Shown here piece after piece: positions 9,970 to 20,094 of a stretch of DNA of 64,000 nt. A program made the position numbers and the translations under genes. The notes under the pieces are model-generated. The model ran no database searches. It was not told where the DNA came from and saw only the letters and a list, made by a program, of their open reading frames with translations. The stretch is taken from assembly GCA_000161775.1 (NCBI GenBank), contig GG704596.1:1883593-1947592 (forward strand). Direction: 5' to 3'. Positions within the stretch are counted from its first letter, which is position 1. Each line of letters starts with the position of its first letter. This stretch comes from Ruegeria lacuscaerulensis ITI-1157. Its GTDB lineage: Bacteria > Pseudomonadota > Alphaproteobacteria > Rhodobacterales > Rhodobacteraceae.

Positions 9970-10857
9970 ATGAGCTGGTTCGAATTCGATTGGGTGGACG
10001 CCTTCAGCGACCGCGCCTTTGGCGGCAATGGCTGTGCGGTCGTGCATGACGGCGCGCATCTGCCCGTTCCGCTCTGCACCGCCTTCGTCCGCGAAACCTC
10101 GTTGGTGGAATGCACCTTTACCGGCCCTTCGGACGTGGCAGATGTCCGGGTGCGCTATTTCCTGGCCAGCCGTGAAATTCCCTTTGCCGGTCACCCGACC
10201 ATAGCCACCGTGGCGGCGATGCGCAGTCGCGGCCTGATCGCGGGCGACGCCCTGACTGTGGAAACCGGCGCCGGGATCGTGGACATCCGCTTGGATGGCG
10301 ACCAGATCGAGATGACGCAGGTCGCCCCGGAATTCGGCCCGCATGTCGCGCCCGAGCTGGTGGCAGCCGCCATCGGGCTGCCCAGCAGCGCGATCATTTC
10401 GCCGCCGCAGGTGGTTTCGACCGGGCTGCCGTTCTGCATCACCGTCCTGCGCGATCACGCGGCCCTGCGCGCGGCGCAGCTGAACGTGGATGCGCTGCGG
10501 CAAGTGGCGAAGACGGCGGGCTATTCAGGCGCCGACATGGCCGAGCCGTTCCTGGTGACGCTGCAGGGTGCAACCGAGGCCGGCGATACGTTCTCGCGCC
10601 TACTGCTGGCCCCGCCCAGCCCGCCCGAGGACCCGTTCACCGGATCGGCCACCGGCGCCATGGCGGCGTATCTTTGGAAATACGGGCTGATGGCCAAGGA
10701 CAGCTTTGTCGCCGAACAGGGCCACGACATGGGCCGCCCGGGGCAGGCCGTCGTCACCCGCGTGGGGCCGCCGGATGCGATGACGGGCATCAAGGTTGCC
10801 GGGCGCGGGTTCGTTCTGATGCGCGGCCAAACCAATCTGCCGGAAAGCCTGCAATGA
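9970..10857 (+). CDS. PhzF family isomerase/epimerase-like protein
   Basis: The 295-residue protein shows both halves of the PhzF/DapF-like fold. The N-terminal half has DAFSDRAFGGNGCAVV, a conserved Glu in RETSLVE, and EIPFAGHPTIAT; the C-terminal half has DPFTGSATGAMAAYL. The family includes phenazine-pathway isomerases, but most members have unknown substrates, and no phenazine gene is near. Its stop overlaps the start of the glycosyltransferase gene by three bases (ATGA), so the two are probably translated together. Confidence 0.85.
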   Translation: MSWFEFDWVDAFSDRAFGGNGCAVVHDGAHLPVPLCTAFVRETSLVECTFTGPSDVADVRVRYFLASREIPFAGHPTIATVAAMRSRGLIAGDALTVETGAGIVDIRLDGDQIEMTQVAPEFGPHVAPELVAAAIGLPSSAIISPPQVVSTGLPFCITVLRDHAALRAAQLNVDALRQVAKTAGYSGADMAEPFLVTLQGATEAGDTFSRLLLAPPSPPEDPFTGSATGAMAAYLWKYGLMAKDSFVAEQGHDMGRPGQAVVTRVGPPDAMTGIKVAGRGFVLMRGQTNLPESLQ

Positions 10858-11720
10858 CCGAACCCGCGATCGCGATCCTGCCTTACGGCCACCGTCTGGG
10901 GCCGAAACTGGCCTCGGTGCCGTTGGCCGAGTTGATCTGGCCCCTCGGTTGCCCGGACCGGCTGACGGGCAAAACGGTGGGCGACCTTGCCGCCACCGAT
11001 CATCTGATCATGTACCCCAATTCCACCGTGCACCTGCGTCTGCGCCGAGGCACGCGGGCGCGGATTTCGCTGATGATGGGCGAACCGTCGGCCATCCATG
11101 GCAAGCACGACCGCATGCTGCGCTGGACCTGGCGGCGGTTCTTCCGGGTGTTCACATTTCACGATGTCCTGCTGGAAAGTCTGCCCAACGCGGTGTTCCT
11201 GCCCTATGGCGTGACCCAGGTACCCGACTGGCGCGATCTGGACGTGACCAAGAGTCGGTCGTGCTCGCTCATCGCCTCGGCCAAGCGCGATCTCGAGGGC
11301 CATCAACTGCGCCACGCAGTGATCGACTGGGCGCGCGACGCGGGTGCCGATGTCGACATCATGGGCCGCGGTTACAAGCCGTTCGAGCGCAAATCCGACG
11401 GGCTGGCGCCGTATCGTTATTCGGTCATCATCGAAAACGTGCGCGAGCGGAACTATTTCTCGGAGAAGCTGACCGACGCGATCCTGTGCGCGACCGTGCC
11501 GATCTATTGGGGCTGCCCGAATATCGGTGATTTCTTCGACACTTCGGGCATGATCCTGTGCGACAGTCAGGCCGACATCCAAAGGGCGATCCGGTCGGCG
11601 TCGGAGGACGATTATCAGTCACGCCTGCCGCATCTGCGGGCCATTCAGGCCAAGGCCGCGTGGTATGGTGACTTCGAGACCCGCGCGGCGCAGGCCCTGC
11701 GCGACGAACTGGCCGGCTAG
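10854..11720 (+). CDS. Glycosyltransferase family 10 (fucosyltransferase)-like protein
   Basis: The 288-residue protein has a C-terminal block at about residues 188-228 (YSVIIENVRERNYFSEKL, then VPIYWGCPNIGDFFD). This closely matches the alpha-1,3-fucosyltransferase donor-binding motif of GT10. The N-terminal half (residues 1-150) looks like the acceptor domain and has SMMMGEPSAIHGKHD-like features. It is likely a cytosolic or peripheral membrane enzyme that adds a deoxysugar to a surface glycan; donor and acceptor are unknown. It is coupled to phzF by an ATGA overlap and meets the decarboxylase gene tail-to-tail with a four-base overlap. Confidence 0.7.
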   Translation: MTEPAIAILPYGHRLGPKLASVPLAELIWPLGCPDRLTGKTVGDLAATDHLIMYPNSTVHLRLRRGTRARISLMMGEPSAIHGKHDRMLRWTWRRFFRVFTFHDVLLESLPNAVFLPYGVTQVPDWRDLDVTKSRSCSLIASAKRDLEGHQLRHAVIDWARDAGADVDIMGRGYKPFERKSDGLAPYRYSVIIENVRERNYFSEKLTDAILCATVPIYWGCPNIGDFFDTSGMILCDSQADIQRAIRSASEDDYQSRLPHLRAIQAKAAWYGDFETRAAQALRDELAG

Positions 11721-13141
11721 CGCGCGTTCAGCGCGTCCACCAACTCTTGCACCAGCAGATCGATATCGGCCCGGTCGGTGGCAAAGTTGATGATGGAAAC
11801 CCGGATGATCTGCTGCCCGCGCCACACCCCGTGGCTGGGATAGACCTTGCCGTTGGCCTGTACGTGCCGCAGCACGCGGGTGGTCTCGTCATCGCCGTCG
11901 CAGGCAATTGCAACCTGGTTCGAGACCACAGTGTTCACCACGTTCAACCCCGCGATCCCGTCCAACTGCCGAGCGAGGTATTCTGCAAGCGCGCAGTGGC
12001 GCGCAACCATCTCGCGCACGCCGTCCGCCCCCAGATGCCGGATGATGGCATAGCTGGGCACGCCACGCGCCCGCCGGCTCAGTTCCAGCGTGGAGTCGCT
12101 GGGCTCCCAGGTTTCTTCCAATTCCGGCAGATAGGCGCCGCGGGCGGTCATGGCGCGCACCAGATCGGCGCGATCGCGGACAATGCACAGCCCGGCGTCA
12201 TAGGGCGCGTTCAGCCATTTGTGCAGATCCACCGCCCAACTGTCGGCCGCGTCCACGCCCGCCAATCTGTGACGCAGTTCGGGAACCGCGTGCAGCCACA
12301 GTCCAAAGGCGCCATCCACATGCACCCAGCCTCCGGCCGCATGCACCATCGAGATCGCCTGCGCGAACGGATCGAATGCCCCGGTGTTGATCTGCCCGGC
12401 CTGCAGGATCACCAGCGGTGGGCTAACACAGGTCTTCACGGCCCGGTCAAGCGCATCCAGGCAGATGCGGCCTTCGGCGTCGGTTTCGACACGCTGCGCC
12501 CGCTGCTGTCCGAACCCGGCATATCGCAATCCCGCAATCGGTGCCGAATGCGCATCGCTTCCCACCAGGACGGGAATGTCGGGGGCCTGAAACAAACCCT
12601 GTTCGCCCACGTCCCAGCCTTGTCGCGCCAGCAATGCATCCCGGGCCGCGATGATGGCCTGCGCATTGGCAACGGTGCCTCCGGTCACGACGCCCACTCC
12701 GCAATCCGGCGGCAGGTTCAGCAACTCCAGACACCAGCGGCACAGCGTCTGCTCGATCACCGCCACCGAGGGGCTTTCCTTGGCCGAGGCCGAATTCTGC
12801 CCCCAGGCCGACACCAGGAAATCAGCAGCTGTTCCCACCGGCATCGACCCGCCGCAGACATAACCAAAGAACCGCGGAGCGGCATGAGCGTGCAGCCCCG
12901 GCACCGCGTCAGCAGCCAACCGGCGGATCACCGCTTCAGCGCTTTCGCCGGTCTCAGGCAGCGGAGTCGCAAATCGTGGCAACAGGTCATCTGGTCGCAA
13001 GTCCGGACGCGCCGGCATCATCTCTAACGAAGCTCGGAATTCTAGGCTCAACTCAGCCGCCGCCTGCATGGCACGCTTTTCGTCTGCGCTCAAAGGCGAC
13101 AGCAGTGGTTCCACTAGGCTTTTCCCCCGTGTTTCGCTCAT
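11717..13141 (-). CDS. PLP-dependent group II amino-acid decarboxylase family protein
   Basis: The 474-residue protein from the ATG at 13141 shows a PLP fold type I decarboxylase core. TGGTVANAQ (153-161) binds phosphate, HVDGAFG (274-280) supplies the Asp that contacts the ring nitrogen, and VDLHKWLN carries the Schiff-base Lys308. This matches the group II decarboxylase family (aromatic-L-amino-acid, glutamate and related decarboxylases). The substrate cannot be assigned. It stands alone between a glycosyltransferase and sat-cysC. A longer N-terminal extension is open but lacks family similarity. Confidence 0.85.
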   Translation of the reverse strand: MSETRGKSLVEPLLSPLSADEKRAMQAAAELSLEFRASLEMMPARPDLRPDDLLPRFATPLPETGESAEAVIRRLAADAVPGLHAHAAPRFFGYVCGGSMPVGTAADFLVSAWGQNSASAKESPSVAVIEQTLCRWCLELLNLPPDCGVGVVTGGTVANAQAIIAARDALLARQGWDVGEQGLFQAPDIPVLVGSDAHSAPIAGLRYAGFGQQRAQRVETDAEGRICLDALDRAVKTCVSPPLVILQAGQINTGAFDPFAQAISMVHAAGGWVHVDGAFGLWLHAVPELRHRLAGVDAADSWAVDLHKWLNAPYDAGLCIVRDRADLVRAMTARGAYLPELEETWEPSDSTLELSRRARGVPSYAIIRHLGADGVREMVARHCALAEYLARQLDGIAGLNVVNTVVSNQVAIACDGDDETTRVLRHVQANGKVYPSHGVWRGQQIIRVSIINFATDRADIDLLVQELVDALNAR

Positions 13142-13315
13142 CGCATCGCTGATCCAAGCGCAACGTCGCAGGCGGGAACTGGGGCTTCTAAAGGGCGCAA
13201 GGCAGCCGACACCGCCGAGTATTTTTTCATACGAGAAAGTCCACAGTCGTAACAAAGATGAGAAACAATGGCGCAAGACTAGAGACGCTCAATCATTTCG
13301 TCCAGCCTTCAACGC

Positions 13316-13342
13316 AAAACCCCCCGAAAATCGGGGGGTTTG
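13316..13342 (-). terminator. Terminator of sat-cysC
   Basis: Arms AACCCCCCGA (13318-13327) and TCGGGGGGTT (13331-13340) form a perfect ten-base stem with a three-base loop. On the minus strand the stem ends in TTTT, about 30 bases past the sat-cysC stop. Confidence 0.9.
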
Positions 13343-13367
13343 TGGCGGATGTTAATCTGCCTCAGGG

Positions 13368-15086
13368 TCAAGAGGCGGCGATCAGCCCCATGCTTTCCAG
13401 CTTCAGCAGAACCTGGTGGGCGCAGTTGTCGACATCCACATTCTCGGTCTCGACACGCAGTTCGGGGTTTTCCGGAACATCGTAGGGGTCCGAGATGCCA
13501 GTGAATTCCTTGATCTTGCCTTCGCGCGCCAGCTTGTACAGGCCCTTGCGGTCCCGGCGCTCGCATTCCTCGATGCTGGTGGCCACGTGGACCTCGCAGA
13601 AGGCGCCGAACTGCTCGACCTCTTCGCGCACGGCGCGGCGGGTGGCGGCATAGGGCGCGATCGGGGCACAGATGGCGATGCCGCCGTTCTTGGTGATCTC
13701 GGAGGCCACATAGCCGATGCGACGGATGTTCAGGTCGCGGTGTTCCTTCGAGAAGCCCAGTTCCGAGCTGAGGTTCTTGCGGACGATGTCACCGTCCAGC
13801 AACGTGACGGGACGGCCGCCCATCTCCATCAGCTTGACCATCAGAGCGTTGGCGATGGTCGATTTGCCCGAGCCCGAGAAACCGGTGAAGAATACGGTAA
13901 AGCCCTGCTGGCTGCGCGGCGGATAGCGGCGGCGCAGCTGCTCGACCACCTCGGGGAACGAGAACCACTCGGGGATATCGATGCCTTCGCGCAGACGGCG
14001 GCGCAGCTCGGTGCCCGAGATGTTCAGGATGGTGACGTTGTCGCGATCCTCGATCTCGTCCGCGGGTTCGTACTGGGCGCGTTCCTGCACGTAGACCATG
14101 TGTTTGAAATCGACCATCTCGATGCCGATCTCGTCCTGATATTTGCGGAACAGGTCCTGTGCGTCATAGGGGCCGTAGAAATCCTCGCCCTGGCTGTTCT
14201 TGCCCGGGCCGGCATGGTCGCGGCCGACGATGAAGTGAGTGCAGCCGTGGTTCTTGCGGATCAGGCCGTGCCAGACCGCCTCGCGCGGGCCGGCCATGCG
14301 CATCGCCAGGTTCAGCAGGCTCATCGTGGTGGTCGAAGCCGGGTACTTGTCCAGTACCGCCTCGTAGCAGCGCACGCGGGTGAAGTGATCGACATCGCCG
14401 GGCTTGGTCAGGCCCACGACCGGGTGGATCAGCAGGTTGGCCTGTGCCTCGCGCGCGGCACGGAAGGTCAGTTCCTGGTGTGCGCGGTGCAGCGGGTTGC
14501 GGGTCTGGAAAGCGACGATGCGGCGCCAGCCCAGCTTGCGGAAATAGGCGCGCAGCTCGTTCGGGGTGTCGCGGCGGGCCTTGAAGTCATAGTGCACCGG
14601 CGGCTGGATACCGGTCACGGGACCGCCCAGATAGACCTTGCCGGCCACGTTGTGCAGGTAGTTCACGGCCGGGTGCGCCACGTCGTCCGCACCGAACACC
14701 TTTTCGGCCTCGCGCGATTTGTCCGGTGTCCAGCGGTCGGTCACCGTCATGGTTGCCAGAATCACGCCTTCCTGGTCGCGCAGCGCGATGTCCTGGCCCA
14801 GCTCGACCTGGTCCGCGAACTCTTCGCTGACATCCAGGGTGATCGGCATCGGCCACAGGCTGCCATCGGCCAGGCGCATGTTTTCGACCACGCTGTCATA
14901 GTCGGCTTCGGTCAGGAAACCCTTGAGCGGGTTGAACCCGCCGTTCATCAGCAGTTCCAGGTCGCAAATCTGGCGCGGGGTCAGATCCCAGCTGGTCAGG
15001 TCGGCGGCTTCGGCCTTCAGCTTCTGTGCGGATTCATAAGAAACATACAGCTCCGGGATCGGGGCCAGATTACTCAACATGGTCAT
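13368..15086 (-). CDS. sat-cysC: Bifunctional sulfate adenylyltransferase/adenylylsulfate kinase
   Basis: The 572-residue protein is a fusion. An ATP sulfurylase (about residues 1-385) carries the active-site loop QTRNPLHRAH at 194-203 and GRDHAGPG. It is followed by an APS kinase (about 395-570) with the P-loop GFSGSGKST near residues 401-409 and the DGD segment. Together they turn sulfate and two ATP into PAPS for assimilation or sulfation. It is a single-gene unit with its own terminator. No reductase or transporter genes are adjacent. Start choice: MTML at 15086, with an alternative ATG two codons in. Confidence 0.96.
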   Translation of the reverse strand: MTMLSNLAPIPELYVSYESAQKLKAEAADLTSWDLTPRQICDLELLMNGGFNPLKGFLTEADYDSVVENMRLADGSLWPMPITLDVSEEFADQVELGQDIALRDQEGVILATMTVTDRWTPDKSREAEKVFGADDVAHPAVNYLHNVAGKVYLGGPVTGIQPPVHYDFKARRDTPNELRAYFRKLGWRRIVAFQTRNPLHRAHQELTFRAAREAQANLLIHPVVGLTKPGDVDHFTRVRCYEAVLDKYPASTTTMSLLNLAMRMAGPREAVWHGLIRKNHGCTHFIVGRDHAGPGKNSQGEDFYGPYDAQDLFRKYQDEIGIEMVDFKHMVYVQERAQYEPADEIEDRDNVTILNISGTELRRRLREGIDIPEWFSFPEVVEQLRRRYPPRSQQGFTVFFTGFSGSGKSTIANALMVKLMEMGGRPVTLLDGDIVRKNLSSELGFSKEHRDLNIRRIGYVASEITKNGGIAICAPIAPYAATRRAVREEVEQFGAFCEVHVATSIEECERRDRKGLYKLAREGKIKEFTGISDPYDVPENPELRVETENVDVDNCAHQVLLKLESMGLIAAS

Positions 15087-15290
15087 TTCAATGCTCTTGT
15101 CGCAGTGTTGTCAGATCAGTGATTCAAGTGCGTTTCAGGGGCGCATTTGCACCGTACTTCGACGGAAGTCCATATGCTTTTGCCGAACAAAGGAGGATAT
15201 GCGTGGTTTGGGCGCGGAATAGAAGGAATTTCCCGGACCTTCAATAAAATGCGACCAATTTTCTTTGACTTGGGCGCATTCCCGTCAGTA

Positions 15291-16976
15291 TCAGATGGTC
15301 TGTTCCTGAGGTTCCGACCAATGCGCCAGATCGCGGGCGCGCGCGACCGGCAGCGCCGAAACAGGGCCGGCAACGCCGCGCAACTGGAACCGGCGCAGCG
15401 CCAGACCGTCCGTCCGTCCACCGGCTGACCGCAGAACCGCCTCCGAGACCAGCAGTTCAACCCCCAGCGCCTTGGTCTCGGCCTCCAGACGGCTGGCCAC
15501 GTTGACGGCGTCGCCGATGATCGTGCGGGTGGCGTGACCGGCCGCGCCGATTTCGCCCAGAACCAGATCGCCCAGATGCAGGCCCATGCCGATGCGGATC
15601 TCGGGGCTGTTTTCCTCTGCCAGCTTCCGGTTGAACCCTTTCAGCGAGCGGCTGATATCCGCGGCGGCCTTCAACCCGGCCCGGGCCGAGCTTGCGGCGT
15701 CCGATGTTTCGAAAACCGCCAGCAATCCGTCGCCCATGTATTTGTCGACAGTGCCGCCATCCGCGACGATCGCGGGAACGATGGCGTCAAAGAACCGGTT
15801 CAGCAGGAAAACGATGTCATAGGGCAGCTGTCCGGTCGTGCGCGCCGTGAAACCCCGCATGTCCAGAAACAGCACGGCCAATTCCCGTTCCTGCCCCTGG
15901 CTGGCATGGGCGCGGTTGCGTCCGCCATCCGGGCGGAACACCCGGAACACGGTCAGCGGATCCTGCGGGCGCACCTGGCAGGCCAGTCGCGTGCGCCCGG
16001 TCGCCCCCACGGCTTTCAGGCTGCGCGCCTCGACGGGGCTGGGCGAGGGCAGGCGTTCGGCGCCGTCCTCGACGATCACCCGGCAGGTGGTGCAGCGGCC
16101 CTTGCCTCCGCACAGGGCGGTGTGGGGGACACCATGCGCCTGCGACATCTCAAGCAGCGTCATGCCCTTTTCCGACACCACTTCGGGGCCGTCCACATAC
16201 CGCACCCGAACCGAGTGCCGCCGTCGCCAGAGCCTGCGCCCGAAATGCGCCGCCAATGCCGCGCCAAGTGCCATCCAGAAGGCCATCAGGGCGTTGTCCT
16301 TCACGCCGACCAGGGCCTGAAAACTATCCGGTGCAGGCCAATTGTAGTGCTCTATATACTGTTCGCGCAGGTCCGGGTCGGCAAAGTCAGACCAGATGCG
16401 TCGGCCCTCGGTCAGCAGGCCGGCCAGGGCAAAGCTGGGAATGAACACCGCGACGCCGATCAGGTAAGGTGCCATCTTTCCCCACCAGCCGGTCAACCGC
16501 AGCCACATGTGCAGCCCGATGCAGCCGTGAATCCAGACCACCAGCAACAGGGCGCTCTGCATCCAGATGGCCATGTTGGGCCACATCAGGATGATGATAT
16601 AGCCCATCTCGTCATTGACACCGAAGGCCTCGTGCGCATAGCGCGTGTGCACGAGATGCGCGATCAGCTGCAAAGGGATCAGCAGGCCCAGAACGACCTG
16701 CAGCGCGGTGTGAAAGGGCATGCGCAATGTTCGGCGTGCGGCGATCGACACCAGCGCCAGCCCGGCATGGGTCAGCAACGCCGCATACAGGATGACGCTG
16801 CCCAGAATGTGCCGGGTGACCAGTTGCCGACCGTCCTGCAACCCGTGCAGATAATCGGTGTGAAACAGGCCTAGCCCGATGTTCAGAAAATGAAAGAAGG
16901 CAAAGGTGAACAGGACCAGGCCGCTTGCGATCCGCAGGCGGGTCGTCCAACTGCCCTGCCAAAGAGGGTTGCCCAA
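15291..16976 (-). CDS. Membrane haem-b/[2Fe-2S]/class III adenylate cyclase fusion (CyaC-like)
   Basis: The 561-residue protein has three parts. Residues 1-245 hold about six membrane helices with histidines in or at the edge of the helices (H29, H70, H107/H110, H150/H156), like the dihaem anchor of succinate-quinone oxidoreductases. Residues 255-345 are a plant-type ferredoxin domain with C289, C295, C298 and C333. Residues 365-540 are a class III cyclase with metal Asp372 and Asp416, adenine-selecting Lys412 and Asp489, and transition-state Asn492 and Arg496. The Sinorhizobium meliloti CyaC of this architecture is a quinone-responsive adenylate cyclase. By inference this one makes cAMP according to quinone-pool redox state. 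It is a single-gene unit. Confidence 0.85.
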   Translation of the reverse strand: MGNPLWQGSWTTRLRIASGLVLFTFAFFHFLNIGLGLFHTDYLHGLQDGRQLVTRHILGSVILYAALLTHAGLALVSIAARRTLRMPFHTALQVVLGLLIPLQLIAHLVHTRYAHEAFGVNDEMGYIIILMWPNMAIWMQSALLLVVWIHGCIGLHMWLRLTGWWGKMAPYLIGVAVFIPSFALAGLLTEGRRIWSDFADPDLREQYIEHYNWPAPDSFQALVGVKDNALMAFWMALGAALAAHFGRRLWRRRHSVRVRYVDGPEVVSEKGMTLLEMSQAHGVPHTALCGGKGRCTTCRVIVEDGAERLPSPSPVEARSLKAVGATGRTRLACQVRPQDPLTVFRVFRPDGGRNRAHASQGQERELAVLFLDMRGFTARTTGQLPYDIVFLLNRFFDAIVPAIVADGGTVDKYMGDGLLAVFETSDAASSARAGLKAAADISRSLKGFNRKLAEENSPEIRIGMGLHLGDLVLGEIGAAGHATRTIIGDAVNVASRLEAETKALGVELLVSEAVLRSAGGRTDGLALRRFQLRGVAGPVSALPVARARDLAHWSEPQEQTI

Positions 16977-17049
16977 TCCTTCACCCGATATTTGCCGCGC
17001 CTGTCCTCAGTCTGGGCTGCGCGACTGCGGGGGTCAAGCTTGGGGCAAA

Positions 17050-17083
17050 ACGAAAAACGCGGCGCCAATGCACCGCGTTTTCA
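17050..17083 (-). terminator. Terminator of trxB
   Basis: Arms AAAACGCGG (17054-17062) and CCGCGTTTT (17073-17081) enclose a ten-base loop just past the trxB stop. The minus strand reads into TTTTTCGTTTT. It could work in both directions. Confidence 0.8.
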
Positions 17084-17086
17084 AGG

Positions 17087-18213
<1,127 letters not shown>

Positions 18214-18237
18214 AACCGAAAAATTCAGGAGCACCGC

Positions 18238-18738
18238 ATGGTCACGACACGGCTGGACGAGATCGACCGCAAAATCCTTGCTGAATTGCAGGCGGACGGA
18301 CGGATGACCAATGTCGAGCTTGCAAAACGTGTTGGAATTTCAGCGCCGCCCTGCCTGCGCCGCGTGCGCACGCTCGAGGAGGCCGGCTACATCCGCGGCT
18401 ACCACGCCGAGGTCAACGCCCGCGAACTGGGGTTCGAGGTTCAGGTCTTTGCGATGGTTGGGCTGGAAAGCCAGGCCGAGGCCGAATTGCGCGCCTTCGA
18501 GGACCGCTGCCGCGACTGGCCGCTGGTACGCGAATGCCACATGCTGAACGGCGAGGTCGATTTCATCCTGAAATGCGTGGCCCCCGACCTCAGCAGTTTT
18601 CAGCAATTCCTGACGGGCGAGTTGTTGACCACGCCGAACGTGGCCAGCGTCAAGACGTCGCTGGTCATCCGCGGCGCCAAAGACGAACCTGGCGTCCCGT
18701 TCGACGTGTTGGAAGAACGGATGAACCGAACGGCGTAA
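18238..18738 (+). CDS. Lrp/AsnC family transcriptional regulator
   Basis: The 166-residue protein has an N-terminal winged helix-turn-helix (LDEIDRKILAELQADGRM, then VGISAPPCLRRVRTLEEAG). It is followed by a RAM/AsnC ligand-binding domain from about residue 70 to 150. Such regulators assemble into octamers and respond to amino acids. It is divergent from trxB, so it may regulate both genes, but no target is proved. Length is normal. Confidence 0.93.
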   Translation: MVTTRLDEIDRKILAELQADGRMTNVELAKRVGISAPPCLRRVRTLEEAGYIRGYHAEVNARELGFEVQVFAMVGLESQAEAELRAFEDRCRDWPLVRECHMLNGEVDFILKCVAPDLSSFQQFLTGELLTTPNVASVKTSLVIRGAKDEPGVPFDVLEERMNRTA

Positions 18739-18855
18739 CGCCCGCGTATCCGCGATTTGCGGAATATGGCGGCAGAACCGCCACGATGACCATGGAAATG
18801 GCCCAGCTCAGTAAAATCTGCATGTCGCCCCCCAAAATGCTGTGTCGTTTCCGTT

Positions 18856-19638
18856 TCAAGCCGTAATCGCGTCGATCTCTCCTTCTCCGGCGCGCGGCAT
18901 CCGCAGCGGCCCGAAGTCGCTCAGCGAGTTGATGTGCGGGAACAGGTTCATATACACCGTCCGCAGGCTGTGGCTCATCATCCGAACCGCTGTCACACCG
19001 GGGTGATAGGTTTCGAATTGCAGGCCATCGACGCCGATCACCGTGTGGCGTTTCAGGCAGATGTGAAACAGCTCGACCGGCGTCGGCGGCTGGGTTTCGA
19101 TCACGTTCATGCCGTCCTGGAACTCGGCCACCGGGGTCAGCATCGGCTGACCGTCACTCAGGTGACGCAGATGCGCCGGTGTTCCCAGCAGTCGCGCCGC
19201 CGGTCCGGCGATCACGCCCGACAACGGTCTCTGCATGCCGAACGTGTCCGACATGATCCGGGTCAGGGGGCGGGTGCGGCCGCGAGAATCCTCTCGCCCC
19301 GGAACCAGCGTTACGGACCCCTTCCAAAGCACGGTTTCCGATTGTCCCTCGTGGGTCAGGACGGTGTCACCCGGCAGAAGGTCTTCGATGGCCATCGGCC
19401 CGTGCTCGGTCTCTACCAGCGATCCTCGTGTAAAAGCGCAGAACGCGTCCTCGAACACCGTCAGTGCAGGGGCAATGTGACGGGTCTGCGACACGTCCCC
19501 GTTTCGCAGTAGCGCACTGACTTCGTACCGGCGCAGCTGTGCTTTTGGCTTCGTTGCCGTCCGTGGCGCATCGCGCAGCAATACCGATGTATCAAGGGCA
19601 TTCCGCGCAGCCCTGGACAGCGAATGTGGAATAGTCAT
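18856..19638 (-). CDS. Hint (hedgehog/intein) domain protein
   Basis: The 260-residue protein starts at the ATG at 19638, behind AAAGGATCGG. From about residue 65 it shows the Hint N-terminal block AFTRGSLVETEHGPMAIEDL followed by LPGDTVLT, and later PVELFHICLKRH, typical of roseobacter Hint proteins. The usual nucleophile Cys directly before the F-T-x-G motif is replaced by Ala68; the nearest Cys is one place upstream (Cys67). It may therefore not be a self-cleaving domain. Residues 1-60 match no domain I know. It has no signal peptide and its function is unknown. Confidence 0.8.
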   Translation of the reverse strand: MTIPHSLSRAARNALDTSVLLRDAPRTATKPKAQLRRYEVSALLRNGDVSQTRHIAPALTVFEDAFCAFTRGSLVETEHGPMAIEDLLPGDTVLTHEGQSETVLWKGSVTLVPGREDSRGRTRPLTRIMSDTFGMQRPLSGVIAGPAARLLGTPAHLRHLSDGQPMLTPVAEFQDGMNVIETQPPTPVELFHICLKRHTVIGVDGLQFETYHPGVTAVRMMSHSLRTVYMNLFPHINSLSDFGPLRMPRAGEGEIDAITA

Positions 19639-19965
19639 GTATTCCGATCCTTTTGAAATCCCCGGCAGACGGACATGCCTCGCAAAAGGTCCGCTTGCCG
19701 GACTTGTTCTTTGTCTTGAAATGAATGATCCACCTTCGGGCGCCAGCCGGTTCGGCAGCGCACGGCCGATGAATATCGCATACTTGCGGTCAATACACTG
19801 ACCCCCCAGACAAACTCGTACACCACGGACGTAATTGTCCGCACAACGCGCTCTGAACAACCGTCCAGGAAAACACCTGCGACGGCTCACGTTCCGAGGT
19901 CAGAGCAAACCTCGTTACGCGTATTGCCCTTCGGGACCGGCAGCTGGTCCCTCGGGGATCTCGGT

Positions 19966-20094
19966 TCAGCGGCGCGCGGCCAGACGGCGCGCCACCCGGG
20001 CAGAGGAGCTTGAAACCCGCTTCCAGGGCATGTCCATTTTCTGGTCCCTGGTTGCCGCAACGACGGCCTCGAGAAAGCGAGACTTGATCTTCAT
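19966..20094 (-). CDS. Possible small basic protein, 42 residues
   Basis: The reading frame starts at an ATG at 20094 with AGGAAG about six bases upstream. The product begins MKIKSRFLEAVVAATRDQKM, continues with MPWKR and ends in an Arg/Ala-rich tail. From memory, short proteins of this general form (hydrophobic helix, MPW, basic tail) recur in roseobacters, but I cannot verify this. No function is known. It stands alone, and the only support is the ribosome binding site and this resemblance. Confidence 0.4.
   Translation of the reverse strand: MKIKSRFLEAVVAATRDQKMDMPWKRVSSSSARVARRLAARR

Noticed and set aside
15199-15246. AAGGAGG followed by ATG and GTG codons upstream of sat-cysC on the plus strand
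   Set aside because: Both frames stop within about 15 codons and show no conserved pattern.
18665-18823. Short minus-strand frame with a GGGGGGCGAC before an ATG at 18821-18823, starting MQILLSWAISMVIVAVLPP
   Set aside because: It runs antisense into the Lrp gene, the second half looks like reverse-frame noise, and I know no homologue. The ribosome binding site alone is not enough.
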